Position numbers and translations under genes: made by a program. 16,948 nt of DNA from Lachnospiraceae bacterium UBA7143 (lineage in GTDB: Bacteria > Bacillota > Clostridia > Lachnospirales > Lachnospiraceae): the NCBI GenBank assembly GCA_002491905.1, contig DKWV01000047.1, positions 1 to 16,948 on the forward strand, in the 5' to 3' direction. Positions 11,479-16,948 of this stretch are shown here, in pieces (within the stretch, counting starts at the first letter, position 1; every line of letters starts with the position of its first letter). Under the pieces are notes generated by a model that did no database searches, was not told the origin of the DNA, and saw only the letters and a list, made by a program, of their open reading frames with translations.

Positions 11479-13518
11479 ATGAAAAAACAGACAGAGAAAG
11501 ACAAACTCACAGCCCTTTACGAAAGACTCTCCCATGACGACGAGCGAGCCGGGGAAAGCGTATCTATCGAGAACCAAAAGCGGATATTAGAGGACTACGC
11601 GAGGAAAAACGGATTTACCAATATCCGGCACTTTACCGATGACGGAATCCGGGGAACTACTTTCAAGCGTCCGGGGCTGGACGCTATGTTAGACGAAATC
11701 CGGGCGGGGAACGTGGCAACGGTTATTATCAAAGACCAGAGCAGAATCGGGCGTGACGTGGTTGAAGTAGGGCTTCTGAAGCGCACCTTTGACGAGTACC
11801 ATGTACGTTTTATCGCCGCAAATGACAATCTTGACACCGCCAACGGCTTTGATATTATGTCTATCTTCCGTGACGTGATAAACGAGTGGTATGTTGCCGA
11901 CACCAGCCGCAAAATCAAGACCGTTTTCAAGTCGAGAATGGAAAAGGGCTTGCGCTGTTCCGGGAGCGTGTGCTATGGCTACCGCGCTTCCAAAGAAGAA
12001 AAAGGCGAGTGGATAATTGACGAGGAAGCCGCCGACGTTGTGCGCCGTATCTTCCAGAGCGTCCTTGCCGGGGAAACCATAGCCAGCATAGCAAAGGCAC
12101 TACGCGCCGAAAAAATCCCTATTCCGTCCGAGCATTGGAAGCGGACAGGCGAGCCAGTCCGGGCGGCAAAATACGCCGATCCCTACGCATGGTCAGCGAC
12201 TACTATCGGCTACATACTGAAACGCCCGGAATACACAGGGCGCAAGGTATTGGGGAAAACCGTCTGCGAGAACTACAAGACCAAAAGTACCCGCAAGACC
12301 ACGCCGGAGGAACAGCACGTTTTTGAGGGCGCAATCCCCGCCATTGTGGACGAGGAAACATGGAGAACCGTACAGAAGATACGGGAAACCGTGCGCCGCA
12401 CCCCAAAGCGGCAGAACGCCCCCAACCGCCTAACCGGGCTTTTGTACTGCGCCGACTGCGGTTCAAAGTTGACGCACCGCTATAACCTTGTGCAAGGGAA
12501 ATGGATAGAGGACGCTTTTGTCTGCTCCGGCTACCGCCAGCTTACCCATGACTGCACCATGCACTATATCCCCACGGCGAAGATAGAAGCCGCCATTCTT
12601 GCCGTTATCCAGCGCGTGAGTTGGTATGTGCGGCACAACGAAAAGGAGTTTACAGAGCGCGTCCGGGAAGCGTCCGACCAGAACCAAGAGAAAACCGTCA
12701 AGGAATGTAAGCAGAAAATCAACAAGGCACAGAAACGGCACAAGGAGCTTGACGGGCTTGTGAAAAAGCTGTATGAGGGCAACGCCACAGGCAAGATACC
12801 CGACAAGCATTTTACCCGGCTATTGAATGAGTATGACGAGGAACAGACCGGGCTGGAAGCGTCCATAGCGGAATGGCAAAGGCAGATAGAGAGCTGGAAC
12901 GCCGATAAGCTGAAAACAGACCAGTTTATCCAGCTTGTGAAACGCTATACCGACTTCTCCGAATTGACAACGCCTATGCTCAATGAGTTTATCGAGAAAG
13001 TGGTTGTGCATGAGGGCGAGGGGCGAGGGAGTGACCGCCGCCAGCGGATAGATATTTATCTGAACTTTATCGGAGCTTTTGAAGTGCCGGACTATATCAT
13101 CACCCCGTCAGAGGTAGAGGAACAACGCCGCCAGCGTGAGGAACAGGCAGCAAAGGAAGCCCGGTCAAAGGAGCTTGCAAAGGCGCGGTATGAAAAGCGC
13201 AAGGCAGAGAAACGGGAATTTACCGTAAGGAAGAAAGCGGGGCTTCTTACCCCGGAGGAACAGGAAGCGGAGGAAAAGCGGCTTGCACACAACCGGGAGT
13301 GGCAAAAGGAATGGCGGCAGAAACGAAAAGCCAGCGAGCCGGAGAAGCCGCCCAAGCAGAAATCCATAAAGGAGCTTATGGAGATTGAAAAGACCGGGGC
13401 AGACCTCACGCCGGAGGAAACGGAACGGCTTGCGGCATATCGCCGTAAGAAAGCCGACCAGCAGAGGGCAAGGCGGGAGGGAAAGAAAAGCAACCAGCCC
13501 AAAAAGAAAGTCAGTTAG
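11479..13518 (+). CDS. Large serine recombinase (recombinase family with DUF4368-type C-terminus)
   Basis: This 679-residue protein belongs to the large serine recombinases (TnpX/TndX type) that insert and excise mobilizable transposons. The resolvase domain (about 10-155) has the nucleophile Ser18 in YERLSHDD and the conserved Arg cluster of KDQSRIGRD (89-92). The Recombinase domain (about 165-310) is followed by a zinc ribbon with Cys324, Cys327, Cys349 and Cys359, then a coiled coil (about 395-470) and a DUF4368-like end. The last 130 residues are an extended Lys/Arg/Glu-rich tail that is longer than in TnpX-like proteins. The start is firm: AAAGGAGG lies 9 nt upstream of the ATG. Its position right after the virD4 break identifies it as the enzyme of the nested element. 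Confidence 0.95.
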   Translation: MKKQTEKDKLTALYERLSHDDERAGESVSIENQKRILEDYARKNGFTNIRHFTDDGIRGTTFKRPGLDAMLDEIRAGNVATVIIKDQSRIGRDVVEVGLLKRTFDEYHVRFIAANDNLDTANGFDIMSIFRDVINEWYVADTSRKIKTVFKSRMEKGLRCSGSVCYGYRASKEEKGEWIIDEEAADVVRRIFQSVLAGETIASIAKALRAEKIPIPSEHWKRTGEPVRAAKYADPYAWSATTIGYILKRPEYTGRKVLGKTVCENYKTKSTRKTTPEEQHVFEGAIPAIVDEETWRTVQKIRETVRRTPKRQNAPNRLTGLLYCADCGSKLTHRYNLVQGKWIEDAFVCSGYRQLTHDCTMHYIPTAKIEAAILAVIQRVSWYVRHNEKEFTERVREASDQNQEKTVKECKQKINKAQKRHKELDGLVKKLYEGNATGKIPDKHFTRLLNEYDEEQTGLEASIAEWQRQIESWNADKLKTDQFIQLVKRYTDFSELTTPMLNEFIEKVVVHEGEGRGSDRRQRIDIYLNFIGAFEVPDYIITPSEVEEQRRQREEQAAKEARSKELAKARYEKRKAEKREFTVRKKAGLLTPEEQEAEEKRLAHNREWQKEWRQKRKASEPEKPPKQKSIKELMEIEKTGADLTPEETERLAAYRRKKADQQRARREGKKSNQPKKKVS

Positions 13519-13557
13519 CGGGGGCAATCCCGCGCCGGGAGGAACAAAAGAAGCATT

Positions 13558-13697
13558 GTGGAAATGTGCATAACTGGCTATGGAATCATGGATAACTCTG
13601 TTCACAGCACATGGAAAAGCTAAAGAGCAGCTTTCCCACGTCCTGCAAACAGAGTTACCCACAATTCCATAAGACAGCCAGTTATACACATTACCAC
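13558..13697. repeat. Long imperfect inverted repeat (about 140 nt) with DnaA-box-like words
   Basis: The left arm (about 13558-13621) and the complement of the right arm (about 13629-13697) align over some 65 positions with few mismatches and one 4-nt gap. Shared blocks include ATAACTGGCT, TATGGAAT, TAACTCTGTT and AAAGCT. The whole region can form one long hairpin with a loop of about 7 nt. Each arm carries words close to the DnaA box TTATNCACA: TTATACACA at 13682-13690, TTACCCACA (one mismatch) at 13655-13663, TTATGCACA on the reverse strand at 13565-13573 and TTATCCATG (two mismatches) at 13587-13595. There is no T run. It separates the recombinase gene from the WYL regulator, which ends 43 nt beyond. 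The function is unknown; an origin or transfer-related structure is possible. Confidence 0.8.
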
Positions 13698-13740
13698 GAA
13701 TGCCGACTACTATGGAATCCCTCTCATTCATACATCAATA

Positions 13741-14688
13741 TTACCTACAATAATGCTGATGTAATTCGTATATCTTTTGTTTCATTAGCTCCACAAGTGC
13801 TGTCGGTTCTAAGACAGTTGCGTTGTTTCCAAATGACAGGAAATAATCGGCAACCCAATCCAAAGTTGCATGACGTATTTCCATGTCGATTATACCGCCG
13901 CCTGTTGGGAATGTTTTTAATCCCCTTGCCAGTAAAAATTCAGTTTCGCAGCGTTTAACACCTATATCTGTTAGCTTAATTTTTATGTGGTAATCATTTC
14001 CGATTTCTAACCTTTCAAGATATTTTTGAATGGACGCAGGAATAGGAAATTTCCCTTTAGGATATGGTTTCTCCTCTATTATTTCCTTGATACGGTCAAT
14101 ACGGAACTCTCTAATTTGGTTAGCAACGGTGCAATATGCAGGGCAATACCAAAGCCCATTCATAGCATATAACCCAATCGGTATAATTGTGCGTACACTT
14201 TCAGAATGTGCTGATGAATACCGTATTGTTGCTGAATGGTGATTAACGGCAATATGAAACATTGGTTTAAGTAGTGGTGAATCACAATGCCTGTCTGGAA
14301 TCCAAAATACTACACTATTTTGAATTTGTGTAATACTGCTTTGTATATCTAAGGGCAGACAGTTCAAAAATTTTTTCAACACAGATATTGTTTCCTGTTC
14401 AAAAGGTAAATCGTGATAGAATTTCAAGGCTTGACAGGCAAAGAATATAGCTTTGGCTTCATTCTCTGAAAAAGTGATAGGCGGCAAAATGCGTTCTTTC
14501 AAGATGTGATACCCGCCAGCAGCACCGACTTCGGAATAGAGGGGGAATCCAGCCTGTTCTAATTCTTGCAAATCACGGAGTATTGTCCGCTTTGACACAG
14601 AAAATTCTTTTGCTAATTCGCCTACTGTAAAATCCTTTTTTGCATTTATCGTTATCATCATTTCAATAAGCCGTTCTGCTTTTGACAT
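13741..14688 (-). CDS. WYL-domain transcriptional regulator (YafY/DeoR-like HTH)
   Basis: This 315-residue protein has an N-terminal HTH_11 winged helix (about 1-60, TVGELAKEFSVSKRTILRDL) and a WYL domain (about 140-210). The name-giving motif is present as WYC at 180-182, and REFRIDRI (193-200) follows. A WCX-type C-terminal extension covers about 230-310. WYL domains bind small molecules or nucleic acid ligands and control neighbouring genes, often as activators. On the reverse strand AAAGGAG precedes the ATG by about 9 nt. It is divergent from the ABM-like/DUF6194 pair and shares an intergenic palindrome with it, so it probably controls that pair. The gene is visibly richer in A+T than the recombinase gene upstream, which suggests separate acquisition. 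Confidence 0.9.
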   Translation of the reverse strand: MSKAERLIEMMITINAKKDFTVGELAKEFSVSKRTILRDLQELEQAGFPLYSEVGAAGGYHILKERILPPITFSENEAKAIFFACQALKFYHDLPFEQETISVLKKFLNCLPLDIQSSITQIQNSVVFWIPDRHCDSPLLKPMFHIAVNHHSATIRYSSAHSESVRTIIPIGLYAMNGLWYCPAYCTVANQIREFRIDRIKEIIEEKPYPKGKFPIPASIQKYLERLEIGNDYHIKIKLTDIGVKRCETEFLLARGLKTFPTGGGIIDMEIRHATLDWVADYFLSFGNNATVLEPTALVELMKQKIYELHQHYCR

Positions 14689-14711
14689 TTTTAAAAACTC
14701 CTTTCCGAATG

Positions 14712-14749
14712 GTGACAGCCGTTGTCACTATTCCATGATAGACTATCTA
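14712..14749 (+). promoter_or_regulatory. Palindromic operator and promoter of the ABM-like/DUF6194 operon
   Basis: GTGACA (14712-14717) and TGTCAC (14723-14728) form a perfect inverted repeat with 5-nt spacing. TTGTCA (14722-14727) can serve as a -35 box, with TATCTA (14744-14749) as a weak -10 after 16 nt. The overlap of -35 and palindrome suggests direct control by the divergent WYL regulator, but binding is inferred. Confidence 0.5.
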
Positions 14750-14793
14750 TGTACCAAATGCAATATGATATTCAGACGAAAGGACAAAATGTT

Positions 14794-15096
14794 ATGAATA
14801 AAAACGTTATTGAAATGGTTATTTTTCAGACAAAAAAAGAAGTGACCGAGGAACATTTTTTACGAATGTATCACAAATTGAATGAGGTGCTTGAAAAAGA
14901 TATTGCCGGATTTATAAAACGGTCATTAACAAAGGATTTGAAGCAGGATAAATGGGTTGAAATGATTTGGTGGGAATCAATGGAGGCAGCACAGGGGGCT
15001 TTGGAAAAGTTGCCGCAAGTTACGGAATTTCGGGAGTACTGTTCTGCTTTAGCAGACGAGGGAACAACGATGTTTCATTTGGAGGAAATGGCATGA
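14794..15096 (+). CDS. Small protein, ABM-like dimeric alpha/beta-barrel fold (tentative)
   Basis: This 100-residue protein has the pattern of the dimeric alpha/beta-barrel (antibiotic biosynthesis monooxygenase-like) superfamily. A first strand (NVIEMVIFQTKK) is followed by a helix (TEEHFLRMYHKLNEVL), a central strand with KWVEMIWWESMEAAQ, and a closing acidic segment after FREYCSAL. Such proteins may oxidise or bind small aromatic compounds, but no catalytic residue can be named and many members have no known role. The ATG at 14794 has GAAAGGA 9 nt upstream; an earlier TTG frame runs into the promoter and is rejected. Its stop overlaps the start of the next gene (ATGA), so both are one operon under the WYL regulator. 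Confidence 0.65.
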   Translation: MNKNVIEMVIFQTKKEVTEEHFLRMYHKLNEVLEKDIAGFIKRSLTKDLKQDKWVEMIWWESMEAAQGALEKLPQVTEFREYCSALADEGTTMFHLEEMA

Positions 15097-15542
15097 CACC
15101 AAACGATATTCTTTCCTACTGCCAGTCTAATTTGAAAGATGTTGTATTGGTAGAAAGTTGGGGAGAACGAGGAATTTTTTATAACCCAAACGGAGTTTTG
15201 AAACGGGGAGTATATGTTTTAACTGTTAAAGAAAAAGACGGTGATAATGATAAAGGCTCTATGTTGAACCGAGATAATGTATATCGAGTGAATGTCGGTT
15301 TAAGGAAACAGACCTTTATCAAAAAATTTGGGTATATTCCAGAGCGTCCGCCTGCTGGAAAAATCGTAAAAATGGACTATGATTTTACCGTTTTAGATAC
15401 CATTATTCCACACCCTGTTTACGCATGGATGAGCTGGGTATGTGTTTTAAATCCTTCTGATAAGACCTTTGAGGATTTTAAGGCAATGATACAAGAATCC
15501 TATGATTTTGCAAAAGAGAAATTCAACAAAAGAAAAAAGTAA
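15093..15542 (+). CDS. DUF6194-family protein
   Basis: This 149-residue protein closely follows the DUF6194 pattern: FYNPNGVLKRGVYVLTVKEKDGDND near the start, RVNVGL, then FTVLDTIIPHPVYAWMSW with VCVLNP and a final helix. The family has no established function. It is sometimes found near stress or resistance genes, but nothing here proves such a role. The ATG at 15093 has GGAGGAA 6 nt upstream and overlaps the preceding stop in an ATGA arrangement. It is the last gene of the A+T-rich cargo module; the next genes belong to the regulatory set of the element and differ in composition. Confidence 0.82.
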   Translation: MTPNDILSYCQSNLKDVVLVESWGERGIFYNPNGVLKRGVYVLTVKEKDGDNDKGSMLNRDNVYRVNVGLRKQTFIKKFGYIPERPPAGKIVKMDYDFTVLDTIIPHPVYAWMSWVCVLNPSDKTFEDFKAMIQESYDFAKEKFNKRKK

Positions 15543-15558
15543 ATAATGCAACAGAAGC

Positions 15559-15616
15559 GGCGACAGTTCAATGCTGCCGCCCTCTGGTTTATAAATGCAA
15601 CTGTAAACAATGCAAC
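15559..15616 (+). promoter_or_regulatory. Control region upstream of the sigma-factor gene
   Basis: GGCGACAG (15559-15566) pairs with CTGCCGCC (15574-15581) over 8 positions with one mismatch. A possible promoter is TTCAAT (15567-15572), 17 nt, TATAAA (15590-15595). The word AATGCAAC occurs three times, at 15545-15552, 15594-15601 and 15609-15616, around this promoter. These are candidate operator sites; the protein that binds them is unknown. Confidence 0.4.
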
Positions 15617-15617
15617 A

Positions 15618-15639
15618 CCCCCATGTGGGAGAAAGGGGG
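15618..15639 (+). promoter_or_regulatory. Hairpin that could mask the ribosome binding site of the sigma-factor gene
   Basis: CCCCC (15618-15622) can pair with GGGGG (15635-15639), which is the core of the ribosome binding site AAAGGGGGA in front of the ATG at 15648. Formation would lower translation of the sigma-like protein. The stem is only 5 bp, so this is tentative. Confidence 0.35.
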
Positions 15640-15647
15640 AAATTTCT

Positions 15648-16091
15648 ATGGATTGCACAGAAGCATACAAAGAACACATCATGCATTCTTTCAATGGCTT
15701 TTGCAAAGTCATCATACGCTATGCCGCTATCAACGCATGGCGCGACAGGAACAGGCGGCGGCAAAAAGAAATATCCTTTGAATACCTCACAGAAGAAAAA
15801 TTCTATCCTCTAAACACATCAGACGAATTTCTCAAATCACCTTACGAACAATACCCCGTTACAATCTGCGGTCAGACAGTTATCCTCACCAATGGGGAGC
15901 TTGCCGCCGCCCTGTTATCCCTGCCGGAGAAAAAGAGGGAAATCATTTACCTTTACTTTTTCGGGAATTACACACAGCGGGAAATCGGGGAATTATACGG
16001 ACAATGTAAGAGTACGACATGGCATTATATCCACAGTGCCTTGAAGATGTTACAGGAGGAAATGGAGGTGCTTTTGCATGGGGAACCCTAA
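15648..16091 (+). CDS. Sigma-70-like factor of the mobile element (region 4)
   Basis: This 147-residue protein resembles the small sigma-70-family proteins of Tn916-like elements (Orf7 type). An N-terminal helical part carries a basic WRDRNRRRQKE stretch (31-41). A region-4 helix-turn-helix spans about 86-140, with LAAALLSLPEKKREIIYLYFF, the YTQREIGELYGQ turn and STTWHYIHSALKML as recognition helix. It has no complete region 2, so it may act as a regulator of transfer genes rather than as a full sigma factor. The ATG at 15648 has AAAGGGGGA upstream; the frame is open back to 15546 but lacks a good start there. It overlaps the next gene by 14 nt, which indicates an operon. Confidence 0.85.
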   Translation: MDCTEAYKEHIMHSFNGFCKVIIRYAAINAWRDRNRRRQKEISFEYLTEEKFYPLNTSDEFLKSPYEQYPVTICGQTVILTNGELAAALLSLPEKKREIIYLYFFGNYTQREIGELYGQCKSTTWHYIHSALKMLQEEMEVLLHGEP

Positions 16092-16278
16092 CCTTGTGCC
16101 GTATGAAACGATTGTCCGGGCAACCAGCGGCGAGCCGGAAGCCGTGGAGGAAGTTTTACGGCATTACAGCAAGCGAATCCGCTTTGCCGCCCTTGAAAAC
16201 GGACACGTCAACCCGGACACCGAGGACAGCATAAGACAGCGGCTTATCACCGCCCTATTCCAGTTCCGCTTTGACTGA
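16078..16278 (+). CDS. HTH_16-family small regulator (Tn916 Orf8-like)
   Basis: This 66-residue protein matches the helix-turn-helix family that accompanies the small sigma factor in Tn916-like elements. The pattern LVPYETIVRATSGEPEAVEEVLRHY, then SKRIRFAALENG and a final LITALFQFRF, is typical. It probably works with the sigma-like protein in controlling element genes, but its DNA target is unknown. The ATG at 16078 lies within the end of the sigma gene, with GGAGGTG about 7 nt upstream, so translation of the two is coupled. Confidence 0.85.
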   Translation: MGNPNLVPYETIVRATSGEPEAVEEVLRHYSKRIRFAALENGHVNPDTEDSIRQRLITALFQFRFD

Positions 16279-16322
16279 AAAAGGCGGCATGACGGGAGGT
16301 GAGGTTTGTCGGGAAAATAGCC

Positions 16323-16727
16323 ATGCTGATATTCAATGACACGGAAGAAAAAGCGGTTGAGAAAGCCATAGCCGCCCTTGCGGATATGATACCGCTGAAA
16401 GCCATACAGCCGCCCCATTCCCCGGCACTTACTTTTCCGGGATTGGAAATAAGGCTGCACCAACGCCGGGTACTGAAAGACGGTATTGACGTTTCTCTTA
16501 CCCGTCTGGAATACGGCACACTCTGCTACCTTGCCGCCAGTCCGGGGAGGGTATTCACAAAGGAGCAAATCTTTGAAGCCGTGTGGAGCATGGATAGTGA
16601 GAGCTGCCAGTCAAGCGTGGCAAATGTGATATGCAATCTACGGAAAAAGATAGAGCTGGACAGCAGAAATCCCACTTACATAAAGACCGTTTTAGGGATA
16701 GGCTACAAGTTTGTTTCCGGGGAATAA
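16323..16727 (+). CDS. Orphan OmpR/PhoB-type winged-helix protein
   Basis: This 134-residue protein has a short N-terminal part (LIFNDTEEKAVEKAIAALAD) and a complete OmpR-type winged helix (about 35-132). The core motifs are visible: LTRLEYGTLCYLAASPG, FTKEQIFEAVW, SSVANVICNLRKKI and IKTVLGIGYKF. The phosphoacceptor receiver domain of a response regulator is absent, so DNA binding is not controlled by a histidine kinase in the usual way. The ATG at 16323 has only a weak GGGAAAA upstream. A GTG at 16299 is in frame, but its would-be binding site overlaps the start. It follows the HTH_16 gene by 44 nt and probably shares its operon, ending at the terminator after 16762. Confidence 0.8.
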   Translation: MLIFNDTEEKAVEKAIAALADMIPLKAIQPPHSPALTFPGLEIRLHQRRVLKDGIDVSLTRLEYGTLCYLAASPGRVFTKEQIFEAVWSMDSESCQSSVANVICNLRKKIELDSRNPTYIKTVLGIGYKFVSGE

Positions 16728-16733
16728 CAACGA

Positions 16734-16749
16734 GATAACCGCCGTTATC
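16734..16749. promoter_or_regulatory. Short palindrome downstream of the winged-helix gene
   Basis: GATAAC (16734-16739) and GTTATC (16744-16749) form a perfect inverted repeat with a 4-nt spacer, 7 nt after the preceding stop. It lies just before the terminator and could be an operator for the next gene. No function is proven. Confidence 0.35.
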
Positions 16750-16761
16750 GGCGAAGATACG

Positions 16762-16799
16762 AAACAGGAAATCGAGGAAAAAGGTTTCCTGTTTTTTTT
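16762..16799 (+). terminator. Rho-independent terminator after the regulatory operon
   Basis: AAACAGGAAA (16762-16771) pairs perfectly with TTTCCTGTTT (16785-16794) over 10 bp, and the T run continues to 16799. It ends the sigma/HTH_16/winged-helix operon, or attenuates transcription into the following gene. Confidence 0.85.
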
Positions 16800-16808
16800 A
16801 CGCCCATT

Positions 16809-16948
16809 TTGTCTATTTCCGGCTGTATCACAGAAGAAAATACCGCCGCAAAATTGGCAGAATCCACGCCACGCAAGCCGGGGATAACGGCAAAAGCCAG
16901 CACAGGGGAAGCCGCCACTTTCTTAGAGCAAGATTCTACCACAGTACC
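16809..16948 (+). CDS. Possible TnpW-like small element protein (partial, runs off the window)
   Basis: An open frame continues to the end of the window and reads like a protein: CITEENTAAKLAES, then RKPGITAKASTGEAATFLEQ. It resembles from memory the variable N-terminal part of TnpW-type small proteins that sit upstream of the relaxase genes in related mobilizable elements. No ATG is present; the TTG at 16809 is the only plausible start seen and has no clear ribosome binding site. The whole frame is open back to 16728, through the terminator. The characteristic C-terminal part of the family lies outside the window, so the assignment is tentative. Confidence 0.35.
   Translation, partial: MSISGCITEENTAAKLAESTPRKPGITAKASTGEAATFLEQDSTTV

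Larger units (their letters stand above)
1542..16948 (+). mobile_element. Integrative conjugative element, left part, itself interrupted by a second element
   Basis: The stretch after the tRNA carries a tyrosine integrase, a RepA_N initiator, PcfB and the start of VirD4, which are standard ICE functions in Clostridia. It also carries accessory genes: an Rpn-type nuclease and a large surface protein. ICE sequence runs to about 11425, where the serine-recombinase element breaks virD4. The relaxase, the type IV secretion genes, the oriT and the right attachment site were not seen and should lie outside the window. The start coordinate is set at the base after the tRNA. No excisionase was recognised. 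Confidence 0.65.
11419..16948 (+). mobile_element. Nested serine-recombinase element (probable IME) inside virD4, left part
   Basis: The virD4 reading stops abruptly at about 11418-11425 and a large serine recombinase gene follows 54 nt later. Downstream come a cargo module and a sigma/HTH_16/winged-helix regulatory set of the kind seen in Tn916-like and Tn4451/Tn6103-related elements. This order fits an integrative mobilizable element with its recombinase at the left end. The right end, a relaxase and the remaining virD4 were not seen before the window ends. The exact crossover bases cannot be fixed without the other junction. Confidence 0.7.

Noticed and set aside
13165..13731. Reverse-strand ORF over the recombinase tail and the long inverted repeat
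   Set aside because: It is antisense to the clear recombinase gene and has no domain pattern or binding site.
1542..16948. A second copy of the tRNA-Pro 3' end as right attachment site
   Set aside because: Scanning by eye for the CACTCCGA end with its T-arm context found no other copy, so the right end is taken to be outside the window.

Overview
The window looks like part of a chromosome from a gut-type Clostridia species, most likely Lachnospiraceae. This is inferred from the protein families present, the strong AGGAGG-type ribosome binding sites and the mosaic of nested mobile elements. It is not a database result.

Layout. Positions 1-1541 are host backbone: an EAL phosphodiesterase with a decayed GGDEF domain, then a tRNA-Pro with anticodon AGG behind a near-consensus promoter. 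The 3' end of this tRNA is probably the attachment site of an integrative conjugative element (ICE). A terminator, an array of short repeats (likely integrase arm sites) and a tyrosine integrase follow it directly. The ICE then carries an Rpn/PD-(D/E)XK nuclease-family protein, a 1335-residue surface protein (BspA-type leucine-rich repeats, InlB-type repeats, one membrane span and a cytoplasmic tail), a RepA_N replication initiator, a DUF3846 protein overlapping a PcfB protein, a reverse-strand XRE repressor facing a small membrane-protein ORF, and the start of the VirD4/TraG coupling ATPase.

The coupling protein is cut off just after its Walker A region, at about 11418-11425. A second element starts there. 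It has a large serine recombinase (11479-13518), a roughly 140-nt imperfect inverted repeat with DnaA-box-like words, an A+T-rich cargo module (WYL regulator on the reverse strand, divergent from an ABM-like protein and a DUF6194 protein), and a Tn916-like regulatory set (sigma-70-like factor, HTH_16 protein, orphan winged-helix protein). The window ends inside what may be a TnpW-like gene. This second element looks like a mobilizable element nested in the ICE. Its far end, its relaxase if it has one, and the rest of virD4 lie beyond the window.

How the parts fit. Int would move the ICE in and out of the tRNA, and RepA_N, PcfB and VirD4 belong to its replication and transfer machinery. Because virD4 is interrupted, the ICE should be unable to transfer itself unless the nested element excises precisely. 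Less explained structures are the three consecutive perfect palindromes at 9165-9263, the long inverted repeat at 13558-13697, and the small divergent regulatory switch at 10437-10794.
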